From the NCBI GenBank assembly GCA_001510575.1, contig LNGK01000010.1, forward strand, positions 1,516,808 through 1,580,807: a stretch of DNA of 64,000 nt, in the 5' to 3' direction. This DNA comes from Knoxdaviesia capensis. Taxonomy: Eukaryota > Ascomycota > Sordariomycetes > Microascales > Gondwanamycetaceae. The position numbers and the translations under genes were made by a program. Shown piece by piece: positions 11,271 to 24,035 of the stretch; within the stretch, counting starts at the first letter, position 1; the number at the start of each line of letters is the position of its first letter. The notes under the pieces are model-generated. The model was given only the letters and a program-made list of their open reading frames with translations, was not told the origin of the DNA and did not search any database.

Positions 11271-11710
11271 GTGTACTCGCGACATCAACCTCAACTCACA
11301 CTCTCCCTCTCTTTGACCAGTTGAGCCCTGCTCAGCTCGTCACCGTATCTACCCGGCTATATACACCTCCTGTACATACTGGACCATGAATTAAAAGTGC
11401 ACGACCGATTCCGAGGACCCTCTTGGCCAGTCAGAAAGCAATGATGACACGCACATATCAACCCAGTATATAAACAACACATATAACATTCTAGAATATG
11501 CGCCGTGGAACCCAAAGAATGATGTCCAGATTTTCCTCCACCGTCAACCACAGCTTTGAACCTCATTCGAGAGACCCAGTAACATAATCATACAGTAAAG
11601 AGACAAGTTCCAAACCAGAACTGTGAAAGTATAAGCAAAGAAACGAGCCCGCAGACGCCAACAACACAAATGAAAAGCAACAGACAAGAAAAAGACAAAC
11701 AGTCATTGCC
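11271..11710. other. Convergent intergenic region
   Basis: This is the shared 3' flank of PER1 (plus strand) and the minus-strand gene ending at 11711. I see no gene in it. Confidence 0.7.
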
Positions 11711-12761
11711 TCAGAACGGCATCCACAGCGGCACCGGCACCGGCACAAACGACGGCGGCGCATCCGGCCCACACGAGTTACCGGCGGAGATGCGCGCCGC
11801 AGCAACGCCGGCAACGAACCCGGCGGCGGCGATAAACACCACGGTGGCGGACGTGAGCAGCAGGCTGACCTCGCGCTCGAGCCACTTGCGCCGCAGGCTC
11901 AGCGTGCCGATGCGCAGGTGCAGCAGCTCGCGCTTGGGGTCTTCGGCGGTGACGCCGTCGGCGTTCCAGCGGAGCGCGGGCGACGGGCGGGGAGACGGCC
12001 TGTGTTCGACGCTGTGTGTGTGTGTGTCGAGGCGTAGTTTTCATCTCCTTTGATGGTTGGAACATGAACAACATTAAAAAAACCATGCGGGAGAGAGAAA
12101 GCGAGAACGGCAGAAGAACGACCGCGGGAAATGGAAGCGGAAAGAGAGAGAGGGGGGTGGGGGGGTGTTCTCGAACCTACAGCAACGTCAGGGTGATATC
12201 GCCCTCAATCTGCGCCTTCAGCTCCAACTGCACATTCAGATTCAACCCGAGCTGCAACCGGACCGGCTTCGGCGCCTCCTTCTCAACCGCGCCACCGTCG
12301 CCCGCGCCACTCTGCCTCTTCTTCGCGCCGCCGGCCCCGTGCTTCTTCGGCAGCGGCGGGATGGCAATCGGCACCGCAGCCGCGGCGGACCGCGCGCCGC
12401 CGCCCGACACCGACGACGCGTCGTCGCGCAGCTCGACAATGCGCGCGGCCACCGGCTGGTCGGCACCCCCGCCGCCACCGGAGCGCGCCGGCCCGCGGCC
12501 GCGGCGCCGCCGGCGGCGGCCCCCGCCGCTCGTGGTGGAGGCGGCGGCCGTGGAGGATGCGGCGGAGGGCGGGCCGCGGGCGGCGGACGACGACGCGGCC
12601 ACGTCGGAGCCCAGCTCGGAGAGGTCGTCGCCCGAGTCGGGCTCGAGGCCCAGCCGCATGTCGGCGGCGAACGCCGCGTCGCTGGTCAGCAGCGTGGAGG
12701 TGCCGGGCCGGTCGGGCGTCGGCGTGATGATTGTGGCGGAGGAGGTGCGGCGCGGCGCCAT
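11711..12761 (-). CDS. Fungal protein of unknown function with Arg-rich linker and probable C-terminal membrane tail
   Basis: The first exon runs from the ATG at 12761. It encodes a low-complexity N-terminus, a Ser/Ala-rich segment, a run of six Arg flanked by Gly (about residues 80-90), and a conserved alternating-hydrophobic stretch (VRLQLGLNLNVQLELKAQ... ending ITLTLL). An unspliced reading stops at 12177 (194 aa). However, a GTAGGT donor at 12180 overlaps that stop. Splicing to an AG at 12013-12012 or 12001-12000 stays in frame and adds an exon ending at 11711. That exon encodes a charged helix-like segment (LRRKWLEREVS), one clear transmembrane span (LLLTSATVVFIAAAGFVAG) and a short Pro-rich tail. 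The downstream frame has no ATG of its own, which favours one two-exon gene. Function is unknown. The two-exon model is my inference; the first exon is the firmer part. Confidence 0.55.
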
Positions 12762-14939
12762 TGTGGGTGTGTGTTCGGGGGCGGTGTCCTGGAGAGAGTG
12801 TGTGTTTGTGAGAGAGGGGGAGTGTGTTGGAGGTCGACGGCAACCGCTGGAGACTTCAGCTCCGGCGTGGAGGAGAGAATCAGTGTATTCAAGGAAGACG
12901 AAGGTAACGAAGCTTCAAATATAATGTTTTATCTTCACAGGAAAGAGAGAGTATCAACGAGCAGCAGATCTCAACCAGGAGTGGCACAGCAGCATGGATG
13001 AGCTCGTAACCACAGAACCAGAAAAGTCGACCACAGACATCAGAATACAGAGAACGAAGAAGAAGCAAGGACCACGAAAAGAGTGAGGGGAGAAGGAACG
13101 AAGGAAGAGAAACAACGTCCCAACGAAAGCAGCAGGGACAAAAGAAGATCGACGAAGAGGGTCTCTTAATCTCTGCACACATGTCGGAAGATACTCTCCA
13201 GGTCTGCATGTTGTGGCCCTGTCTTCTTCACGCTCGTCGTCCAGACGGCGGGAAAGCATTCAAATGCTTCCAGCGGCCAAGGGTTCAAACACACGCCCGC
13301 CCACCGGCGCGTCCCCGAGCGTGCGTGTTGTCGGTCGTGTGTGTGCCCCCTCGTTTGCGGTGGGACGGATGTTTGGTTTCATGCTTTGACCTTCATGAGG
13401 GCGTCAGATATCTGCAGCCACACACATAGTGAAGGAAAGCATCGAAGAGCCCGGCAGCACGGAACAAGGGGGTCTCCATGTACATGTTTCTTGGTATCTG
13501 TTCTACCTGCTCTTCGAAGTCGTGATGCGATGTTGCGGTCTCTGCAGGAGAGACACGTGACACCCCTCAGAGTCTCTTCTGCACCTGCAGCCACTTGTCC
13601 TTCGAGCTTCCTTCCTTCGAGTTGGCCTTCTATGGCCATACAGTTACTCTCGCTGTACCCACAGAGGTACATCGAGAGATTCACCATATAGGAAGTTAAA
13701 TGACCGAAATCCCAAATGCCCAAGGTAACCTGCATGTTCCCGGCAAAGAAAAAAAGGAATTCAAGGCAACCTAACCCTGGCTGGTCGTACGATAATAACA
13801 CACCATCTGTGAAACAAAATCCAACGCCCCGGCCTTCAAGATCCAGTTTTACCCCTGGCACCGTTTTTTAACGAAGCTTCCTCCTCGTCCTCCTCGTCGC
13901 GGTTGTACTACGGGATAACTTCATAGCCCAATTCCACAGTTCTCAAGTTCGAGCGTGCTCACCATCACCAGATAGTGGACCTGAGGGATATGTGTGTATG
14001 CTGCGTACGATATATACCAGCGTTGAGCAGCCCCCCTTTCTCGCCCGCCCGTTTGCCGCTTCCGCTGACATCAACCCGCAATGGCAGACGCTCTAGGACT
14101 CCCCTCGACCAGCCCGACTCGTGTAGGCGGACGATCTCTCTGCCTCACTGAGTCTCAGTCGGCCGTCAAATCTAGCCCTCTCGCACCCACTTCCTATCCC
14201 TCCTTGCTCCAAACCTTCAATGCAGTCCCCCAGACAAGCAGACTGCCACCCCTGAGTGCACAACCCGAACCCTAACCCCAACCCTCACCACAACCACAAC
14301 CACTGCCATAGACAACCATGATCACGTTCACCATAACCCTGAAGCACACACGCTATCCCACAGAACACAAGACTCTGTTAAATCACCATAAACGAAACAC
14401 AAACACCATGATATGAAGAAAAAAGAAGACGAAGACGAAAAGACCCAACCAGCCCACCCACCCAAATAAAACTCCAGCTAAAGGGAACCACGTAACGAAG
14501 TGTTTGAATGAAAACACGATCCCCAGCTTTATCAAGAACCGCATAACCGTAAAAGCCAATGTTCCCTCGCCACGCTTTCCTCCCAGCCTATATACACCAC
14601 AAGCAGAACCCCACAACACCGCTTTTTTCTGTAAGGATCGCACCGACGAAGAAACATGGCCAAACCCACGCGTCCGGCTTTCCAGAGTGTTCCTTCCGAA
14701 GGACCACAGTAGCAAGACCCGAGCAGTTTCTATCCCCCAGCCTCCAATATGCTCATGCGTCGTCGTCGTCGTCTCCACTCTTTGATACAAACGGTTCAGG
14801 AGGCTCCTGTCGGCCCCGTCACCTAGATGCAAATGTGCTGCCTGAGGCGTCTGTTGTAGCCGTGGAAATGCAGCAGGAAACCCCAGAAAGAAATGAGAAA
14901 ACATATTTCAGGTTGCGGTAACACTCAGCACCCAGAAGG
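12762..14939. other. Intergenic region between two minus-strand genes
   Basis: This is the 5' flank of the 11711-12761 gene, with CT/GA-rich and GTGT runs, followed by the 3' flank of the bHLH gene. A 64-codon ATG frame at 14081-14275 is not convincing. A short telomere-like CCCTAA/CCCCAA run lies at 14269-14288. Confidence 0.6.
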
Positions 14940-16281
14940 TTATGAGCTGAGAAGGTCCCGAACAGACATGCCCCGGCCAGATGCGTTCGCACTGTCCTGT
15001 CTCTGCAGGCCCCGCCGGTCACTGTTGAGCATAAGCAGGGCGGCGGTGGCTTCGTGGTCCAGGTCGCGCTGCGGTTGCAGTGCCGGGCTCGTCAGCGTCG
15101 AGCCGGGCCGTGATAGTGACGAGAAGTTGAAGGCCTGCGGCCCGAACGCGGGCGACGTGGTGGCCGAAGTATAGCTGTATCGGCGGAAATCGGTCGACAC
15201 CGACGAGTACGAATCGTTGCGGTTCCGCCCGTCCATAGCGTGCGGCGCGGGAGAAATCGACGACTGGTGCGAGATGGTTGGATTCGCGCTCGCGGGGGAC
15301 GTCGCATCCGAGGCACCACCCATTTCCACGTCGGCTTGCGGCTCTTCGTACTCATGACGCGCGGGGTATTCGGTGCGCCAGTTGGTGCTGGATGACGCTT
15401 GGGGTATCGAGTGTTCCTGAGGTTCGGCCGGGTTGGCTTCACACTGAGCCTTGAGTTTCGAAACGCAGTCTTCGAGGTATCTGACATATTCAATAGAGGC
15501 CTGTAAGGAGGGAAAGGAAAGCATGAGGTTACTGTTTTGTCCATGTATTGTCTTCTGATACCCGCACGTTGATTCTCTTCCTCCCCCGATTGAGCAGACA
15601 GGGCGATTATGCACATACCTGAAGAATGGCCAGTTTGTGCATCTCTCCCGTGCAGGCCGGGATCATGTTCTTCAACACGGCAAACTCCTCGTTCATCTTC
15701 GATCTCCGCCGGCGCTCAATCAGGCTGTGGGCAGTCTTGCGGGCAATCTTGCGGCCAGCAGCACTGGTGGCCGACGGCTGCTTCTTTTTCGAGTTCGAGT
15801 CCTTGTTCGCCGCTGCCGGGGCGGCGGCCGATGCAGCAGAGGCGGTGGCCGAGGCCGTCGCCGAGGGAGTTGATGCCGCAGTAGCAGCGGCGGCAGCAGC
15901 AGCGGCAGCCTTGGCGGCGGCCTTTGACGAAGACGCGTCTTGAGACTCCTTGTCTTCTTGGCCACGCGGCTTCATCTGGATGATTTTCCGGGATCTTGTG
16001 GGCGGCGGGGGCAACGCAAAGGCGTCCTTGGCGGGTTCCTTGGCCGCAGACAGCCGCCGTCTCGATTTTACGGTTTCGCTCGGCTGGACTGGGTATATGC
16101 TGCCGGAGCCAGAGCGCGAGGCAGATTTCGATTCATTGGGCGACATGCGTGTGGCGTCGCCAGTCAGGGCAGGAGGAGGAAGTTCAAAGGCTAATTGGAG
16201 GGATGCCAGTTGGCTGCTCCCATCTTTGCCCTTGATGTCGGTAGAGGACGCCGGAGTCGGCGGGAGAGTCGGCTTCGGCAT
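14940..16281 (-). CDS. Basic helix-loop-helix transcription factor (407 aa, 2 exons)
   Basis: Exons are 16281-15619 and 15500-14940 (1,224 nt). The donor is GTATGT and the acceptor TTACAG. The open frame extends upstream to 16347 only through a GTG, so the ATG at 16281 (MPKPTLPPTPAS) is chosen. Residues 1-~178 are disordered: Ser-rich, then a long Ala/Ser/Thr tract. The basic region starts near residue 180, with H185, E189 and R193, the class B signature expected to read CACGTG E-boxes. Helix 1, loop and helix 2 follow (KMNEEFAVLKNMIP...HKLAILQASIEYVRYLEDCVSKL). The single intron cuts helix 2 after LAILQ. The C-terminal half is Ser/Pro/Thr-rich and ends in MSVRDLLSS. It should act in the nucleus as a dimer. 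I cannot assign an orthologue name with confidence. A TATATATA run near 16555 could serve its promoter. Confidence 0.9.
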
Positions 16282-19200
16282 ATGTGATAGAGGTGTGAAT
16301 GTGAAAGGAGAAAAGAAGAGGTGATAAAAAAGCCGAGGAAACCACACCGACGATGTGAATATGTTTCCCGGACGGTGAATGACGAGCAGAACGGTGGGCG
16401 AAGGGTTCTCAGGGACGAAGAGTCAGAAACAGCCTCACAGCACGCGAAGGTGAGAAGTGGCTGAACAGTGTCTCTGGTGTTAGTGACACTTTGGGCGAGA
16501 AGTGCAAGTGAGCCGCGCACACGAGCAACAATCGGTGGCACTCGAAAGTTACAGCGTATATATACGTCGTCTAGATCTGACCCGAGAAGAAATGCAGGCA
16601 ATGCAAAACGGCTGACAGCAGGTCCAGGGGGGTGTGTGTTATAAGCAAAATATGACTGAACGAGTTTCAGAAGATGGGTAAGTGCGCAATTCCGAAGTGT
16701 ATATGATGGGAGATGGAAGCGAGACGTGGTATGAACAACAAAACCGAGTATAATGAGGACAGATGATGATCTATGGACACAGAAAAAAGGAATTACATGC
16801 GAGAGATGGAAATAAGAGAGAGAAGAAGAAGAAGAAGAAGAAGAAGAAGAAGAGAGAGACGAGGAAGGTGTCGTGAGTGAAAATACCCAATCGGTACGCA
16901 ATAGACGGGGAAAATGATAGAGACGACAAAAAAGCCAGGGCCACGGCCGAAAGAGGAAAAGAGGGAAAAGATAGGAAGAAGGATGAGAAATGAGAAGCTG
17001 GTCGGATATGGATTCCGATAAGACGGAGGAAGAAAAAAATGAGAGAGAGAGGGAGAGAGAGAGGGCCGGGAAGATTTCGGGAGGGCTCGCTGAACGGGAT
17101 AAAATTGTAGCGAGGGCTGATGGTCGTGTGGAGAGGAAAGAGGGAAAGAGGAAGGGAAGTGAAGGGATGATCAACAGAGAGGGAAGGAAGGGGAGGGGGG
17201 AAGAGGGCAAAGAGGAAAGACCCTGTTTTAGATTCTGTGGTCGGAGAGGGACATGGATGTCATTTAAAATCCAGAAGAAAAAGAGATCAGGGCGTAGGAC
17301 AGTACTAGAGCAGGGGAAATAATCTGGGCAAGGGAGATGGGGAAATACTATAGAGAGAGAGAGAGAGAGAGAGAGGGAGGGAGGGTGTGTGTTGAGATAA
17401 AAAACAATCGGTACGGATGAGGAAAATGAGCGAGGTCTTTGGTGGGGGGCAGGAACGAACGGAAGAAGAAGAGGAAGGACCAGGAAATCTTAGTTAGCAC
17501 ACACCAAAGCTAGTGGTCCGTAGGTAAGCGAGTATACCGTATACTCCGGAGTCCGCAGTAGAAGACGAGTCGAGTGCATCAAATGATATCCAGGACGAAA
17601 GAGCGAGTGTTGTAATGCAGGTGGTGTAAGTGTGTGCGTGCGTGTGTGCGTGCGTGTGTCCACAGTTGCGGATTGGGAAGCCGCGAGAGCCAGGTGCTTG
17701 GCATCAAAGTCAGAGGCGAGGGAGGAGCACCCGGGAGTTGGGACTTGCAGAGGTTGCGTTGCTTGCTGCAGGTGTGCCGGTGTGCAGACATTGCGAGGCC
17801 GATCTGGATGTCGAGTTCCCTACGTGATGCTGGAGATAACTGCGTGTGAGTGAGTGTTAAATGCCCGGCGTCTTCTTGAAGCTTTCGGTGTAAGTGCGGT
17901 ACGATGCGATGCGTGTATGTAAGACGAGAGAGATAACTCGGGATATTCAAAACTCCAGACAGACAGAGAGGCAGGCAGGCACATGTCCGCTCCTTCCCTT
18001 GACAGACGAGAGAGGAGGGTCCAGGCCGTGCGTCACCTTCCTGTTTGCTTTCCTGCCCTCACGTCACCTCATACTCCTCATATCTCGGTATCAGAGCCCC
18101 CAAGAAGAAGATAGCTGAGGTTGGCAACTTACATATCACCAGTCAAAAAGCACTGATGATAGAGCCCAGACAAGACAGACAGACACACGCACGACAGCAA
18201 TGGACAGCCAGCCAATCACCGACAGCCCGGGCAAAGTGTGACAGGCCGTGTGTTCTTCGTCAAAAAGTCTCGCGTGTATTCGCAAAACAACAGCGTCGGC
18301 AACGTGGTCTGGACCAACACTACAGTACTGTACTTATTCCCACGTCGCTCGCTCACTCTGCTGTTTACTTCTCCACACGCACAGAGAACCTCAGGTTATA
18401 TTAAAACACACAGGCCGGCCTCAAATTCTGGCGTGTGTGCAGACCAACGGAAACAAACAACAGAAGAAAGAGAAAAGAAAGAAAGACAAAAAGGTCCCCT
18501 CGACTGACCGCGACTTTCGGCACGTGGCCCAGCTTGGGAGAAGGGCGGGGGAACCGGTTTGATAGAGAGAGAAAAAAGTCCGGGACAGAGAAGAAAAAAA
18601 CGAGGAAAGGCAGATTGAATCAGAGCCAATGGCATCGCCCACGCGACCACATGCAACTTTGCTGTTGGGAGAAAGAGGCGTTGAAGGCCAGGAAATAGGA
18701 AATGGGGGGCCCGACCTAGTACCCTATATGTCGTAGTGAAAACGGCACGGGGGCGTGGGTGCAGCGGACACACGCAGGGGAGGGAATAGAAGGTGAACGA
18801 GGGCCGGAACAAGGACTAAGACTGCTGCTACTACGGGGTATCAGTGTCGACTGGGCTCCATTCACGCAAGGAGGTGCTTGTCTCCGGGGCTTGTTGTCCG
18901 TAAGACACCAGAGGGGAGCGAGATAGAGAGTCGAGGAAAACTGGAGATGGCGGAGGGACCTTGTCAAAGGAATCAGCACAACAGCACGATACACTACCCT
19001 TTTGGATCATGGGAGTTCAGCTGTGTGATTTCTTCAGTCCGCAGTCTAGCACCACCTATCTCGAAGGCTGCAGGTGTCTCGGCACCGCCTTTGCCGGCCT
19101 CGTAGCGGACTCGGCGGCTCTGCGAAGCACACAGCCCGCGAGTGTCCTCTTGCTCCCTCCGCTCGCACGATAGCATCAAGCGGGGAGAGAAGGACGAGGC

Positions 19201-20566
19201 ATGCGACTGTTCGTGCACAGGACACCCAGCAAGCGACCGCCGGTTCTCCCCATCCAGTAAAGTGAGCACGCGACCCCCAGACCGCAGACAGAACGAACAA
19301 AGCTCGCAGCGAAGTGCCCTGTCCGGCCTTTCTCAATAACACCTAGCCCACCCCCTCCCCCCCCCTTTATTCCCGCCTCACAGGGTCCCTCACCAGCCCG
19401 TACTAGTCTGACAAGACAGAGAGAGGGGGTGTGGATGAGCAGCATCAAGCAAAGAAGAACGCAGAAGCCAGAAGGCGAAGGCGTTGTCGTGTGTGTTATC
19501 TCTCTCTCTTTTTGGGGCTTTTTTATACTGGGGCACCCAATCAGAGCTTGTTCAGTGGGTCCACCCCCGACTCCGACACCCTTACTCCCCCCTGCCAGCC
19601 AATTACAGCCGCCAATTGGCGCACATGGTGGCGGCCGGGCCCGGCGATTGGACGGAGCGAACGCCGGTTTTTTTTCCTGGGCTGCTGGCATGTGTAGGAA
19701 TTAAGGAATTGGCCTGTGCTCAATTCTTTCCATTATTTTTTTTCCCGCTTTGGTTACTGTGCTCCAACATATCTCATTCACTACGAGTCTGGCACGCTCA
19801 CCTCAAACGGCCCATTGCGAATGCCGCCTCTCTCATTCTGGGCATTCACTTGCTTCGCTAACCAAAAGCTCAACCGTCCTCCATGCACACTCGACACGAG
19901 GATTCCAGACAACGTGACATTGCACGTGGACCTGCCAGTGAAAGCGCGAGAAAAGAGTCCCTTCCGCGAGCGATTCCCATGGAATATATTGTTTCTCACG
20001 TGCAGTGTAGTTCACCTTCCTGCCTTCTTCGCATGCGCACACTTGCTACGAATAAGCCTCCTGACCTTCTTCCATAAAGTTGTTAAAAAGCTGCTTGCGT
20101 AAGGGACAGGTGCCTCCAGGTTGGTAGATAAAACAAAACAAAAATAAAATAAAACTCAACGTCGGCCTCGGTTTTCTACCGAGCTCCCAACATCTCCAAG
20201 GATGATCACACAATCTGCCTCGCGGCGATGAGGCATGCTGGGGCAATCCCCATCGAAGCTGCCCGCATCGGCGGCGCCGACACCGGCCAGAGTCCGGGCC
20301 GACCGTTTGGCGATGAAGAGTGGGCGGAGTATGCCGTCCCTCCACTCCTTTGCCATACTCGCGCAACGGCACAAACATACGGAAAGTCGTGCCATCCGCC
20401 ATTTTAGGTTGGAGGACTCTGCAGCCTTTGGCTTGGGCGCTATCTGGTATGGGTCCCAGACTTTTCAAATGCAGTTAGATACTGGGGGATCATGCGACAG
20501 ACATCATGGAAGCGGCTTGATCAGAGCTGCTATCTCTTCGTGCGCATCACACCGGCAGCAGCTCCG
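16282..20566. other. Long upstream/intergenic region of the bHLH gene
   Basis: The first ~1.3 kb is strongly purine-rich on the plus strand (pyrimidine-rich on the bHLH coding strand), with an AAG repeat at about 16825-16852 and an AG repeat at 17353-17375. A CACGTG E-box lies at 18521-18526 and further copies near 19924 and 19997. No open frame here has a recognisable domain. Confidence 0.6.
16825..16852. repeat. (AAG)n microsatellite
   Basis: An uninterrupted run of about nine AAG/GAA triplets sits in the purine-rich leader region upstream of the bHLH gene. Confidence 0.85.
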
Positions 20567-22170
20567 ATGAAGGCCCAAGAAGCCGCTTTTCATACCCCAG
20601 CTGACGCCTCCAGCCGTCAAGATTCTAGTGCATTCCTGCTCGCCAAGATAGCACTGCTATCGGATACATATCATCCGGAAAAGTCTCTGGCTCCCTACCC
20701 CTCGCTGGTCGCGCCATCTGGCACTGGAAAGTCTTTCGCCGTTAGCCAGTTGGCTTCACAGCACGGAATGTTCTGCTATCATATCTCTCTAGCGCCTCCT
20801 GCCTCGTGCGCTTGTCCCCCAGGCACGAGCAGCGGCGACTTTCTAACCCCTTCGGACACGATCGATCTGTCAACGTTTCAGTGGAGAATCGTCATCTCGT
20901 TTCTGCATTCCTACGTGTCTGCATGCCGTGACGCCGGCATTACCGCCCTAGGACTCTTTCGGTCGCTGTCAAAGCCTTTGTACGCTTGCCGTCGCCGGTG
21001 GATTTGGGCCAGGATTCTAGAGACATGCCGGCTCGTGTCGCAAAGATACAGCTGCGGGACAGAGGGGCCTCGCGGCCGCGACGTTCTCCAGACCCTCCGG
21101 CAATTCGACCCGCTGGATTGCCCCGAGTTTACCGAGTTGCAAGGGGCGGTTTGATAGAGATTCAACGTTGGAATCGGCGGACTGCCTTGCTCACCCAGAT
21201 GGCGCGGGCGACAACATACGGCCCAGCCGAATCAAATAAGAACAAAAGCAGCCACGGCAACGGCAACGGCAACGGCCAAGCGGCCAAACGTCAAAGGCGG
21301 CAGTGTAATATCCGCGATGAGAGTCTTCACGAGACATATCCGTTCATCCTGTGTGTTGACGAGGCCCTCTATCGACTCAAAGACGATGGTGTCTTTTTCG
21401 AGGATTCCGCCTTGCCCTACGCGCGGCCAGAGGTCAGCAGATCAAGAGTCTGTTTGGGCTTGTACTGGATACGTCATCAGCTATAAGTAACTTTGAAACC
21501 TCAGTTGATGAACGACAAAAGTCGGCGGGTGCTCTCAGCGCCGAGGCCTCTCCTTCCAGTCTTCGATGAGCTGGATACGTACGATCTTTTTGCAGACGAA
21601 CCGACCCTCTCACACCATACTCAGCCGGTGATTCTAACGAAAGGTTACGCCATCTCTCGAGAAGTTCGGCCGGCCTTTGAAGCTCGCCCAACTTGGCAAG
21701 GACAAGCTTGACGCATGGGATGTTGCCCAATTGGCGGATGAAAAGCTCACCGGGAATCATGCTTCAGACCCCCGCGCGATGCATCTAGCCCTGCTTTCCA
21801 CACTCGAAGTGCGGTTCGTATCAACACAACTGAAGTTGCCGAAAGACTTGTGGCCGGATATATGAGATAGTTCATCAACGCTAACGATGTTGGAGAGTTT
21901 GTTGCCGCGCAAGCGTTACTTAGTGAAGAAGCTGTGCGGGACTTAGAATCCCGGCCGGTGGCCACAGAGTTGTTCATGGGAACTGTCTTCTTCTCACACG
22001 TCGGGAGGATGGTTCTTCATCCGACTCGAGAAAGGCCTGAGGCTGCCTTGGACCGCGGACTCGCATTTGGAAGCACTGGCCGGCGGCTGACAATTGGCAT
22101 TGCGGACGATATGCGCAAGGCTTGCAGCGAAATGAAGGCCGGCGGCGACCCGGGCCAGCGGCCGTGACAT
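20567..22170 (+). pseudogene. Decayed fungal P-loop NTPase-type gene
   Basis: Coding-like segments on the plus strand run in order but in different frames. The first, from ATG 20567 to 21154, includes a Walker A motif in LVAPSGTGKSFAVSQLA (P-loop at about 20717-20734) and ACRDAGITALGLFR. A second segment (about 21300-21480) has PFILCVDEA, which looks like a Walker B strand. A third (21493-21711) includes PVFDELDTYDLFADEPTLSH and PVILTKGYAISREV. A fourth (21677-21865) has DKLTGNHASDPRAMHLALLS. A fifth (about 21868-22167) has INANDVGEFVAAQ, after an in-frame stop. At least three frame changes plus a stop separate them. I recognise this as a large fungal family of P-loop proteins, often multicopy and resembling the NTPase modules of crinkler-like proteins. 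That link is from memory and uncertain. No intact product is expected. Confidence 0.7.
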
Positions 22171-24035
22171 CGGGATCACAGTGTGTCTCCGAAGAGAACA
22201 GAGCGCCCGTGGGAAATCATCTTTTTGAGGCTGTGCAGCCCAAAGCGGCGGCCCCAGCTCCTGCGGCATCGGCGCCATATACAGAGCCAAGCCGGTCGAA
22301 GAAGAGAGCAAAAACTGGTTGAAGCTTGGGTGATGGGTCGGCCGTCATGACCACCCCTGGGGGGCATCAGCCACGACGTGTTCCGTGTCTGGCCAAGGGG
22401 AGCAGCGGCACGGATGGCGGGGGAATAGTTTCGGAAGTCAGAACCTTGCTATTGGCGGGTTGCGGGGGGGAAGCTTCAGACGGGATGAAAAGTTGGGAGC
22501 ATGTTTCCTCTCGGCGGCTACTGATGGAGGGGCTTCCGGGAGGTGGGTGGCAGGGTGGTGGTGAAGCAAAGGGAGGGGAGGATGAAGAAGAAGAGGAGGG
22601 AGGAGAAGGAGGAAGACGAATAAAAAAGAAAAGATTCTTCTTCCATTGTGGACGCAGCTAAATAAGCAAATCATCCCGCCGGTGCCTGGTCCATCTCTAA
22701 GCCAAGAACCGGCATGAGGCCAGAAGCGGATCACGGCCGGGCCGGGGTTTAGGGGCCGGCCGGGCCGGGTTGGGCCGAGAGTGCCCGCTTTTGGCGGCGG
22801 GCAGATTGGGAAGGCCAGTTGTAGGTCGTTGTTGTTGTTGTTGTTGTTGTGTGTGTATGCCCAATCAAGAATCAACAAGAAGAAAGTCCGGCAGCTCAAA
22901 GCTCTCGCAGAACTTTGGAGGAGAAAAGGGTGGGCGGGGGGGGGGATGCCACAGTCATTGAAACGGTTTAGGGGGGTGTGCGGACCAAAAGAACAAGAAG
23001 TGGGTGAATGTATCAGTACTTTACATACCCGCGATCTGAAAACATGCTGCACAACGCTGCTCAGTCACAGATGTTCCCCCACCGCGTGCGTGTTGCTTTT
23101 CTCTCCCCCTTGGTCGCTTCACATCCATCAACCGCGCACACGTGCGCCCACTTTCTGGCTGGAAGGAAGCACGTGCCGGCGACGCTCGCCTTCACTTGTC
23201 TGGTTTTCCGGTCGTTCGGGGGGTTTTTTTGTTCTCCTCGCCGCCTCGTTTCACTCGATCCCGGCGGCGCGTCTCTCTCCAGCCACCGGGACTTTCTTTT
23301 CCTTTCTTTTTTTCTGTGCTCCTCGGGAGACTCCTCTTCTTCGGCACGCGTGCTTCTCTTTTCGGTCTTCACTTCCCACCCCGCTCCAACCCCTTTTTCA
23401 AGGCAGAGAAATCCCCCCCGCCATCTTGCCTCCTCGTGCCGCGTGTCCGCGCTGATCCGTGGCTTGAGGACCTGTCAGCCTTGCACCCGTGCTGCCACCG
23501 GCTCTTTCGACCTGTCTGGCGTGTCAGCCCTCGTGGGTCGCTCTCTCGCTGCACCACGCACACACCACCACCACGCTTCCTCCTCCGCAAGGCGAAGGCG
23601 CTGTATCGTAGGAGTGAACGGCCACTCTGAAGAAAAAAAAAAGTGAAAAAAAAAGCCGTAACGTCCCCGGTTTGCCCGCCCCGGGGTTCACGGCCGGAAT
23701 ATCGCGGAAAGTGGTCCGGGTGTGGGCCCCCCCCCCCCCCCCCCCCCCCCGGCAAATTCCCGGACAACAGGCCGAACCGGATATGTCACTGGTGTTGGAG
23801 TATGCACTCGTAGATGGAAGTTGTACCTGTGTTGCACATGGTCTGGTCGGGCTGTCGGCCTCGCTGCGCTGGCTGTCACGTCGCAGTACAATAGGGGGAA
23901 GGGCCAGCCGCCATCAGACACATGCACGCCGAGCAAATGCCAGCAGAAAAGAAATCCATTGGGAGCCGCAATCTAAAACCCCCAATCTTACATGCTATTA
24001 CACTCCCCCCCACCCCAGCATGGCCAAGGATCCAT
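22171..24035. other. Intergenic region with GTT repeat and C-homopolymer
   Basis: This holds the tail of the decayed gene, then purine-rich and pyrimidine-rich spacer. A (TTG)n run lies at about 22826-22849 and a 24-base C homopolymer at 23727-23750. Long open frames near 22781-23646 fall in T/C-rich DNA and show no domain. Confidence 0.6.
23727..23750. repeat. Poly(C) homopolymer, 24 nt
   Basis: The run is 24 uninterrupted C residues. Its true length may differ from the assembly because such runs sequence poorly. Confidence 0.9.

Noticed and set aside
14081..14275. 64-codon ATG frame ending in a telomere-like run
   Set aside because: It is short, with no domain, and similar-length frames overlap on the opposite strand.
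22781..23646. Two overlapping plus-strand frames of more than 200 codons
   Set aside because: They lie in pyrimidine-rich sequence, start at non-ATG or unsupported codons, and have no conserved motif.
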